DNA of 10,157 bases from Actinomycetota bacterium (GTDB lineage Bacteria; Actinomycetota; Thermoleophilia; Gaiellales; F1-60-MAGs149): positions 1 to 10,157 of the forward strand of contig CANKHS010000036.1 of the NCBI GenBank assembly GCA_947481755.1, given 5' to 3'. How positions within the stretch are numbered: position 1 is the first letter of the stretch; each line of letters starts with the position of its first letter. The position numbers and the translations under genes were made by a program. Shown in pieces: positions 1-5,127 of this stretch. The notes under the pieces were generated by a model that saw nothing but the letters and a program-made list of their open reading frames with translations, was not told the origin of the DNA and did no database searches.

Positions 1-91
1 AGCTCCGGCTGCTAAGACCAAGGCAGCCCCGGCTGCCAAGGCAACAACGGCTCCGGCCGCGAAGCCCACTAGGGCGCCGAAGAAGTCGTAG
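1..91 (+). CDS. infC: C-terminal tail of translation initiation factor IF-3 (partial, 5' end outside window)
   Basis: Only the last 29 residues are visible, read in frame from base 2 to the TAG at 89-91. They are low complexity, made of Ala, Pro, Lys and Thr, with APAAK repeated three times and a basic end (RAPKKS). No folded domain of IF-3 is inside the window. The assignment rests on position: infC-rpmI-rplT is one of the most conserved bacterial gene orders, and rpmI starts 16 nt after this stop. Ala/Lys-rich extensions beyond the IF-3 core occur in some actinobacterial proteins, and a disordered basic tail could contact rRNA. Another protein with a basic tail cannot be excluded from these residues alone. 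Confidence 0.72.
   Translation, partial: APAAKTKAAPAAKATTAPAAKPTRAPKKS
2..73 (+). repeat. three tandem 24-nt units coding for an 8-residue repeat
   Basis: Units at 2-25, 26-49 and 50-73 encode APAAKTKA, APAAKATT and APAAKPTR. The first five codons are conserved at protein level and vary mostly at third positions, while the last three vary. This looks like slippage or duplication followed by drift, kept in frame. The repeat may extend upstream of the window. Confidence 0.75.
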
Positions 92-107
92 GAAACGAAG
101 GACCACC

Positions 108-305
108 ATGCCGAAGATGAAAACAAATTCGAGCGCGAAGAAGCGAATGAAGCTGTCCTCTAAGGGCAAAATCATGCGCCGCCAGGCGATGGAGGCTCAC
201 TTGCGAGGCAAGATGAGCGCCAAGCGCCGCCGCAAGCTCAGCCAGGACCAGCCAATGGCGAAGTCCGACTACAAAGAGGCGCTTCGCCTCCTCGGAAAGC
301 GATAA
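108..305 (+). CDS. rpmI: 50S ribosomal protein bL35
   Basis: This encodes a 65-residue, strongly basic protein, which is the normal size for bL35, a small protein of the large ribosomal subunit. The N-terminus MPKMKTNSSAKKR followed by a Gly-Lys-rich stretch (SSKGKIMRRQA) matches the family, as does the basic middle part (KMSAKRRRKLS). The ATG at 108 is preceded by GAAGGA at 97-102 with a 5-nt spacer, which supports the start. It lies between the probable infC stop (16 nt upstream) and rplT (9 nt downstream), so it is co-transcribed in the usual infC-rpmI-rplT order. Nothing in it is unusual. Confidence 0.97.
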   Translation: MPKMKTNSSAKKRMKLSSKGKIMRRQAMEAHLRGKMSAKRRRKLSQDQPMAKSDYKEALRLLGKR

Positions 306-314
306 GGTTCCGGC

Positions 315-674
315 ATGACCCGCGTAAAGCGATCCGTAAGCGCCAATAAAAAGCGCCGTAAAGTACTTGCAGAGGCCTCCGGTTACTGGGGTCTTAAGTC
401 GAAGCTCTACCGCCGAGCGAAAGAGCAAGTCCAGCGCTCCGGCAACTATGCGTACCGCGATCGTCGCGTGCGCAAGCGCGATTTCCGCTCGCTCTGGATT
501 GTCCGCATCAATGCGGGCGCCCGGCAGCACGATCTTTCGTACTCGCAGTTTATGCACGGCCTCAAGTTGGCTGGCGTGACCGCAGACCGCAAGATCCTTG
601 CTGACCTCGCGATGAACGAGCCCGACGCATTCGGCAGCCTTGCCGAGCGCGCTAAGTCCGCACTCGTCGCGTAG
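315..674 (+). CDS. rplT: 50S ribosomal protein bL20
   Basis: A 119-residue basic protein of the usual length for bL20, an early-binding 23S rRNA protein needed for assembly of the large subunit. The N-terminal extension carries the family pattern (MTRVKRSVSANKKRRKVL, then GYWGLKSKLYRRAKEQV, residues 1-40). The globular domain follows, with RDRRVRKRDFRSLWIVRINAGAR and YSQFMHGLKLAGV (roughly residues 48-88). The ATG at 315 lies 9 nt after the rpmI stop, with a weak AAGG at 303-306. In other bacteria bL20 represses its own operon at the rpmI leader. No such structure is obvious here, but most of the possible leader is outside the window. Confidence 0.97.
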   Translation: MTRVKRSVSANKKRRKVLAEASGYWGLKSKLYRRAKEQVQRSGNYAYRDRRVRKRDFRSLWIVRINAGARQHDLSYSQFMHGLKLAGVTADRKILADLAMNEPDAFGSLAERAKSALVA

Positions 675-685
675 AGCACACGTTC

Positions 686-1432
686 GTGGAACCGATCCGC
701 ACAACGCGGAACCCTCGGTTGCAACGCGTTCGCGCGCTGCAACGAACAACAGAGCGGCGCGATAACGGCGTCTTCGTCGTCGAGGGCGAAGATCTCGTGG
801 ACGCGGCGATCCGTGCGGGGGCGCAGTTCGACGATCTTTTGGTCAGCGAAGACTTCGTTCCGCCACATATCGTCGGCTTGGTGCCGCTGGTCGTCCAGAC
901 AGAAATTCTCGCGACGCTCTCGTCGGTGCGCTCTGGCTCGCGCGTGATTGGCGTCGTTCGTCGAGAGTCGCTGCCAACGCCACCAAAGACACTGACGGGC
1001 GTCGCGCTCGCACTCTGTGGCGTTGGCGACCCAGGCAACGTCGGCACCCTGCTGCGATCGGCCGCGGCCTTCAATACCGAGGTCGTCGTCTTGGGCGCAC
1101 CCGCAGCCGACCCGACGAGCCCGAAGGCCGTGCGGGCCGGGATGGGCGCAACCTTCTTTGTACCGACACTGACCCTCGACGATCCGGCTCAAGCCTATCC
1201 CGAGGCGCGACTGGTCGCACTCGATGGCGCAGGCGAGACGGATCTCAACGACGTCGACTTGGCGGGACCAGTTGTGATCGCGCTTGGTGCCGAGCGCGAC
1301 GGGTTGCCGCATTCGATCCGCAAGCGTGCGGACGTTATCTGCCGGATCCCACAGTCCGACAGAGCCGAGTCGCTCAACGTGGCTGCCGCCGGGGCGATTG
1401 CGCTGGCAATGGCGTATCGGAGCAATGCATGA
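686..1432 (+). CDS. SpoU/TrmH-family RNA 2'-O-ribose methyltransferase
   Basis: This 248-residue protein is a SPOUT-class enzyme that transfers a methyl group from SAM to a ribose 2'-OH in rRNA or tRNA. The N-terminal substrate-binding region covers about residues 25-95 (GVFVVEGEDLVDAAIRAG). The catalytic trefoil-knot domain has all three SpoU motifs: motif 1 DPGNVGTLLRSAAAF (115-129), motif 2 VIALGAERDGLP (197-208) and motif 3 IPQSDRAESLNVAAAGAIAL (221-240). The start is GTG at 686, 11 nt after rplT, with no strong Shine-Dalgarno. The 3' end overlaps the next gene by 4 nt (ATGA). SpoU genes are often found next to infC-rpmI-rplT (frequently ahead of pheST), and this fits an rRNA-modifying role. 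The exact target (for example an RlmB-like 23S position) cannot be read from the sequence. Confidence 0.92.
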   Translation: MEPIRTTRNPRLQRVRALQRTTERRDNGVFVVEGEDLVDAAIRAGAQFDDLLVSEDFVPPHIVGLVPLVVQTEILATLSSVRSGSRVIGVVRRESLPTPPKTLTGVALALCGVGDPGNVGTLLRSAAAFNTEVVVLGAPAADPTSPKAVRAGMGATFFVPTLTLDDPAQAYPEARLVALDGAGETDLNDVDLAGPVVIALGAERDGLPHSIRKRADVICRIPQSDRAESLNVAAAGAIALAMAYRSNA

Positions 1433-2439
1433 GCAAGCCGATGACGTTTGGGAGCGACAATCACGCCGGGATCGTGCCGGAGGTGCTCGCTGCGATCGCC
1501 GAAGCCAACGAGGGCCATGCCTCGGGGTATGGAGCCGACCTGTGGACACAACAGGCTGAGGCTCTCCTCGAGATGACGTTTGGTGATGCTGCCTTCGCGC
1601 TCTGCCTGACGGGCACCGGCTCGAACGTCGTGGCACTGTCGCTTGCCCTGCGCGGGTGGGAGTCCGTATTGGCGGCGAAGGGTGCCCACATCGACCTCGA
1701 CGAGGCCGGCGCACCCGAACACATCACCGGCTCCAAGATCGAGACGATCGCGACGCCCGATGGGCGCCTGACCCCCGAGCTTCTCACCGCAGCGCTGCGT
1801 GCGCGCGAACAACACCACGTTGTCCAACGCGTCGTTAGCATCACGCAGTCAACGGAATGCGGGACGGCCTACACGCCGGCTGCCGTCCAAGCAATTGCAG
1901 ACTGGGCGCACGCGCACGACATGCTCCTCCACGTTGATGGAGCGCGGCTATGCAACGCCGCAGCGACAAATGGTTGTGGACTGGGGGAGGTCGCGCCAGG
2001 CGCGGACCTTATCTCCTTCGGCCTCACGAAGAACGGTGCAATGGGTGCGGAGGTCGTCGTCGCAATCAATCCGTCCCTGCGGGCACCGATCCAGAACGCG
2101 CGCAAGCAGGCCACGCAGTTGCAATCGAAGATGCGCTTTGTCGCGGCACAGGTAACTGCACTGCTGACCGATGATCGCTGGTTGGCCCACGCCACCCATG
2201 CCAATGCGATGGCACTCCGTCTCGCCGACGGGATTCGCGATGTGCCTGGTGTCTCGATCATTCATCCCGTCGAGGCCAACGCGGTCTTCACCGTGCTACC
2301 CGCCGAACGCATCGTCGCGCTCTCCGAGCAGCACCATTTCTACATCTGGGATGCGTCCACAAATGTCGCGCGTCTCATGACCGCCTGGGACACGACGCCG
2401 GCAGATGTCGACGCGCTGATTTCGGCTATCGCGAACTAG
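1429..2439 (+). CDS. ltaE: low-specificity L-threonine aldolase (PLP-dependent, beta-eliminating lyase family)
   Basis: The 336-residue protein resembles fold-type I PLP aldolases that cleave L-threonine or allo-threonine to glycine and acetaldehyde. Visible family features are the N-terminal FGSDNHAGIVPEVLAA (7-22), the glycine-rich LTGTGSNVVAL (60-70) of the cofactor pocket, TQSTECGTAYTP (139-150), HVDGARL (168-174; Asp170 should pair with the PLP pyridine nitrogen) and SFGLTKNGAMGAE (196-208), where Lys201 is the expected Schiff-base lysine. The C-terminal small domain ends with a typical WDTTPADVDALI. The ATG at 1429 overlaps the upstream stop (ATGA), and GGAG at 1419-1422 lies 6 nt before it. 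The LTKNGA version of the lysine motif is that of the Pseudomonas-type low-specificity enzymes. A related aldolase acting on another beta-hydroxy amino acid is possible. Confidence 0.87.
   Translation: MSKPMTFGSDNHAGIVPEVLAAIAEANEGHASGYGADLWTQQAEALLEMTFGDAAFALCLTGTGSNVVALSLALRGWESVLAAKGAHIDLDEAGAPEHITGSKIETIATPDGRLTPELLTAALRAREQHHVVQRVVSITQSTECGTAYTPAAVQAIADWAHAHDMLLHVDGARLCNAAATNGCGLGEVAPGADLISFGLTKNGAMGAEVVVAINPSLRAPIQNARKQATQLQSKMRFVAAQVTALLTDDRWLAHATHANAMALRLADGIRDVPGVSIIHPVEANAVFTVLPAERIVALSEQHHFYIWDASTNVARLMTAWDTTPADVDALISAIAN
2436..2439. other. interlocked stop codons of two convergent operons (CTAG)
   Basis: The palindrome CTAG holds the TAG stop of the plus-strand threonine aldolase (2437-2439) and the TAG stop of the minus-strand methyltransferase (2438-2436). 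The coding regions therefore overlap tail to tail by 4 bp with no intergenic space. Any terminator for either operon must lie inside the other operon's last gene. The 10-bp palindrome CAGCGCGCTG at 2441-2450 has no loop or T-run and is not a credible intrinsic terminator. Confidence 0.95.
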
Positions 2440-3158
2440 CCAGCGCGCTGCGCGACAACGACGAGATCTCCCGTACCATCGCCACGAACCTTGGCGCCAT
2501 CGAAGTCGCCCCAGGCCGTCACAACCTCGAAGCCCGCCTGCTCGGCGAGTTCGAGCCAACGGGCGGCGGGCAAAGGATGAAGCTGGAGCGTGGTGGTGCG
2601 CCCGCGCATCTCCACCTCGATGCGCGTCGTGCCATCCGAGCGGTGCCAGTCGGCACGCTCCTTGGCGCCCGAGTCGCGGTGAAACCAGACGCCTTGTGTT
2701 GTCTGGACATCGGCGGGTGTCGGGCTAAAGACATCGAAGGCGAGATAGCCCTCATCGGTCATGAGGGCATGGGCAGCACGTAGGGCTGCGAGGCGTTCTT
2801 CGTCGTTGCCAAGATGTAGGAGGCTGCGAAAGGGAATCAGGACCCGGTCGTAGAGCCCGTCAATGCCAGGTGCCGTGAGCTCGCCAACTCGCACTTCAAT
2901 ACGAGTGGAGACATCAGCCGCAGTGGCCTTCTCGGACAGCAACCTGAGCATTGCCTCGGAGCGATCGATTGCGATGACGTCGTAGCCCGACTCGGCAAGC
3001 GGGATGGCGATACGGCCTGTGCCGGCGGCCAGTTCGACCACGGACGTCTGGGTACCGAGTGCCATCCCGACGTAGAAGCCGATGTCTTCCTGGACCTCAA
3101 GGCACCAGGCGTCGTAGATCTCCGCGATCGAGGCGTACTCGTCGGGGCGTTCGCTCAC
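2436..3158 (-). CDS. class I SAM-dependent methyltransferase, substrate unknown
   Basis: This 240-residue protein has a Rossmann-fold methyltransferase core. Motif I is VVELAAGTGRIAIPLAESG (40-58), the acidic residue ending strand 2 is Asp65 in VIAIDRSEAM, and a post-motif region FRSLLHLGNDEERLAALRAAHALM (110-133) is followed by GYLAFDVFSP (137-146). The C-terminal half (about 155-215) forms the small-molecule side (REDUCED similarity to any one subclass) and ends in LAEQAGFEVV, common in this fold. The GTG start at 3158 overlaps the hisIE stop in a GTGA, with only a weak GAGA upstream. It is the last gene of the histidine operon. No histidine-pathway step needs a methyltransferase, so it may act on a derivative of histidine or an intermediate, or simply share the transcript. 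No transmembrane or export signal is seen. Confidence 0.88.
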   Translation of the reverse strand: MSERPDEYASIAEIYDAWCLEVQEDIGFYVGMALGTQTSVVELAAGTGRIAIPLAESGYDVIAIDRSEAMLRLLSEKATAADVSTRIEVRVGELTAPGIDGLYDRVLIPFRSLLHLGNDEERLAALRAAHALMTDEGYLAFDVFSPTPADVQTTQGVWFHRDSGAKERADWHRSDGTTRIEVEMRGRTTTLQLHPLPAARWLELAEQAGFEVVTAWGDFDGAKVRGDGTGDLVVVAQRAG

Positions 3159-3799
3159 GGTGTCTCACGCAGCCAGCGCGGAGGAAGACCCTCGCGCTGG
3201 GCGAGCACGTCGAGGACGCGTAGTGGATCGACGCCATCGCGGGCGAGCAGTGCGAAGAGATGGAAGAGCACATCCGCAGCTTCCTCCACCTGGTGGTCGG
3301 AGCCAGGGGCGGCATCGAGCACCTCGGCCGATTCCTCAGCGACCTTGCCGGCGGCAAGCGAGCGGTCAGCGCCCAGCAGCCGGGCGACATACGACGCATC
3401 CGGATCACCACCACGGCGGGATTCGATCGTGCTGGCCAGGCGCGTCAGGACCGGGCCGGCGTCGTCTCCCCAACACGTGCGTGCACCCGTATGACAGGCC
3501 GGACCAGCGGGGGAGACCATCACCAGCAGCGTATCTTGATCGCAGTCGAGTCGAACGTCGTGAACGGTCAAGACGTTGCCGCTCGTTGCACCTTTTTCCC
3601 ACAGTTCCTCGCGCGAGCGTGACCAGAACCACGCGTGTCGCGTAGAGAGTGTCTGTTGGAGTGCGTCGGCGTTCATCCACGCAAGCATCAGCACCGAGCC
3701 GTCGACGGTGTCCTGACAAATCGCGGGAATCAGACCATCATCACCAAAGCGGGGTGTACCGCTGAGCGTCAGCGCATCGGTAGGTTGCGTTCCCGACAT
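3155..3799 (-). CDS. hisIE: bifunctional phosphoribosyl-AMP cyclohydrolase / phosphoribosyl-ATP pyrophosphatase
   Basis: A 214-residue fusion that performs steps 2 and 3 of histidine synthesis: removal of pyrophosphate from PR-ATP, then opening of the purine ring of PR-AMP to ProFAR. The N-terminal HisI domain (about 1-115) has GLIPAICQD (22-30), WSRSREELWEKGATSGN (59-75), the metal-binding DCDQD (85-89) and GPACHTGARTCW (99-110). Cys86, Cys102 and Cys109 are the expected zinc ligands. The C-terminal HisE domain (about 117-205) is MazG-like, with KVAEESAEV (152-160) and EEAADVLFHL (172-181) supplying acidic metal ligands. Its start overlaps hisF by 31 nt but has an excellent Shine-Dalgarno. 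Its stop overlaps the methyltransferase GTG by 4 nt. In many actinobacteria hisI and hisE are separate genes, so the fusion is a useful lineage marker. Confidence 0.96.
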   Translation of the reverse strand: MSGTQPTDALTLSGTPRFGDDGLIPAICQDTVDGSVLMLAWMNADALQQTLSTRHAWFWSRSREELWEKGATSGNVLTVHDVRLDCDQDTLLVMVSPAGPACHTGARTCWGDDAGPVLTRLASTIESRRGGDPDASYVARLLGADRSLAAGKVAEESAEVLDAAPGSDHQVEEAADVLFHLFALLARDGVDPLRVLDVLAQREGLPPRWLRETP

Positions 3800-4518
3800 G
3801 TCTGCTTCACCTCCTCGACCGTGTGGATGCCGTCATGGAAGATGCTCGCAGCCAGGGCGGCGGAAACACCGAGTTCCAGGACGTCGGCGATATCGCTGGG
3901 ACTGCTCGCGCCACCCGACGCGATGATCGGCACATCGACCGCCGCGAGTAGGCGGTCGTAGAGCTCGAGGGCGTAGCCCCGCTGCGTGCCGTCCGAATCC
4001 ATGCTGGTCACGAGTAGCTCGCCGGCGCCTCGCTCGACGGCCTCACGTGCCCACTCGACTGCATCGCGGCCCGTCGTGCGGCGGCCGCCAGAGGCCACGG
4101 CCTCCCAGTCGTCTCCCGAGCGGCGGGCATCGATGGCGACCACGATGCACTGTGAGCCGTGCCGCTCAGCGCATTCGGTGATCAGTAGGGGGCGATCGAG
4201 AGCAGCACTATTGATCGAGACTTTGTCTGCGCCCGCGCCGAGCAGGTCGCGCACGTGAGGCTCATCAGAGACGCCTCCGCCCACGGTCAAAGGCACGTCA
4301 ATGCGGGTGCCGGCATCGGCGACCTGGACCAACAATTCGTCCCATGCCTCATCGCCGGCAGTGATGTTGAGCCAGCACAGCTCGTCGGCGCCCTGCTCGG
4401 CATACCGCAAGGCGGCGTCGACGGGTTCGCCACAGTCGCGCAGGTTGACGAACTCCACGCCCTTGACGACACGCCCGCCCGAGACATCGAGGCACGGGAT
4501 GATGCGACGGCGCAGCAT
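3769..4518 (-). CDS. hisF: imidazole glycerol phosphate synthase, cyclase subunit
   Basis: A 249-residue (beta/alpha)8 barrel that, with HisH, converts PRFAR plus ammonia to imidazole glycerol phosphate and AICAR. The two catalytic aspartates are at the family positions, Asp11 (IIPCLDVSGGRVVKG) and Asp130 (VVAIDARR). Lys19, Asn103 (KVSINSAA), Thr171 and Asp176 (LLVTSMDSDGT) and the phosphate-binding IIASGGASS (198-206) are also present. The ATG at 4518 is chosen because MLRRRIIPCLD aligns with the usual N-terminus and GGAG lies at 4529-4526, 7 nt upstream. The reading frame stays open further upstream, but that part is hisH antisense-frame noise. It overlaps the hisH stop by one base (TGATG). 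Residue 51 is Asn (CWLNITAGDE), where most HisF proteins have Asp (FLDITAS). Confidence 0.97.
   Translation of the reverse strand: MLRRRIIPCLDVSGGRVVKGVEFVNLRDCGEPVDAALRYAEQGADELCWLNITAGDEAWDELLVQVADAGTRIDVPLTVGGGVSDEPHVRDLLGAGADKVSINSAALDRPLLITECAERHGSQCIVVAIDARRSGDDWEAVASGGRRTTGRDAVEWAREAVERGAGELLVTSMDSDGTQRGYALELYDRLLAAVDVPIIASGGASSPSDIADVLELGVSAALAASIFHDGIHTVEEVKQTCRERNLPMR
3807..3815 (-). promoter_or_regulatory. full-length Shine-Dalgarno of hisIE inside the hisF 3' end
   Basis: On the minus strand the sequence reads AGGAGGTGA, a 9-base match to the anti-Shine-Dalgarno of 16S rRNA. It ends 7 nt before the hisIE ATG at 3799 (the AGGAGG core is 10 nt away). It lies within the last codons of hisF. 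It decides the hisIE start and suggests independent or boosted initiation of hisIE, unlike the TGATG or ATGA coupling at the other junctions. Confidence 0.8.
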
Positions 4519-5126
4519 CAGGCGTCTCCATCCCAGGCGAGGAAGCGGCGCAGCAACTGCCGGCCAGCCTCGGATGACCGCTCGGGATGAAATTGCGCCC
4601 CGGCAACGGAGCCGTGGGCCACGACAGACGCGATGGTCGCGCGGTCGATGCGGGTGACGGCGAGTGCCGACGGAATATCGGCCGTGACGGCGTAGGAGTG
4701 TGCGAAATAGGTGATGGCGGGTAGGTCGTGGGTGAGCGGATGCTCGCTCAATGGTTCGACATCGTTCCAACCGAGGTGGGGTAGGCGCTCGGCGCCCTCA
4801 ATGCGACGCACTGAGCCATGCAGCAACCCGAGACCTGCGCAGTCGTCCTCTTCGGAGTGGTCGAACAGCACCTGCAGACCCACGCACACGCCGAGAAGAG
4901 GCACGTGGCGTCGAGCAGCATCGAGCAGCGCTTCGGCCAGCCCTGTAGCGTTGAGGGCCTGCATCGCGGCGCCGGCGGCGCCCTGCCCGGCAAGCATCAG
5001 ACGGTTGGAGGACGCTACGACGCTCGGTTCGGCAGACACCGTGACCGTTGCACCGCAGCGCTCGAGTGCTGCGCAGAGCGAGCGAACATTACCGCCGCCA
5101 TAGTCGACCACTGTGACCGCGGTCAC
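4518..5126 (-). CDS. hisH: imidazole glycerol phosphate synthase, glutamine amidotransferase subunit
   Basis: A 202-residue class I (triad) glutaminase that releases ammonia from glutamine and passes it through the HisF barrel. The N-terminal VTVVDYGGGNVRSLCAALE is typical. The catalytic triad is Cys81 (GVCVGLQVLF), His180 and Glu182 (GAQFHPERS), and YFAHSYAV (140-147) is also conserved. The GTG at 5126 is chosen because it starts 1 nt after the hisB-domain stop, gives the family length and is preceded by AAGGG (5142-5138). The oxyanion strand reads LAGQGAAG (45-52) rather than the usual PGVGAF or PGQGAF, so the conserved proline is Ala46. All catalytic residues are intact, so activity is expected. 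Confidence 0.95.
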   Translation of the reverse strand: MTAVTVVDYGGGNVRSLCAALERCGATVTVSAEPSVVASSNRLMLAGQGAAGAAMQALNATGLAEALLDAARRHVPLLGVCVGLQVLFDHSEEDDCAGLGLLHGSVRRIEGAERLPHLGWNDVEPLSEHPLTHDLPAITYFAHSYAVTADIPSALAVTRIDRATIASVVAHGSVAGAQFHPERSSEAGRQLLRRFLAWDGDA

Positions 5127-5127
5127 G

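Noticed and set aside
446..1714. Long open frame on the minus strand (422 codons) across rplT, the SpoU gene and ltaE
   Set aside because: It is antisense to three clear genes, its product is Arg/Ser-rich without any recognisable domain, and long spurious frames are expected in high-GC DNA.
1835..1842. GTTAGCAT inside ltaE as a second operator half-site
   Set aside because: Only one arm is present, within a conserved coding segment; a dimeric repressor would need the second arm.
2441..2450. CAGCGCGCTG as a terminator for the convergent operons
   Set aside because: It is a palindrome without a loop or a T-run, and it lies within codons of the methyltransferase.
4519..4770. Extended N-terminus of HisF starting at 4770
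   Set aside because: The extra 84 residues are Arg-rich, overlap hisH completely and precede a canonical MLRRRIIPCLDV start with its own GGAG.
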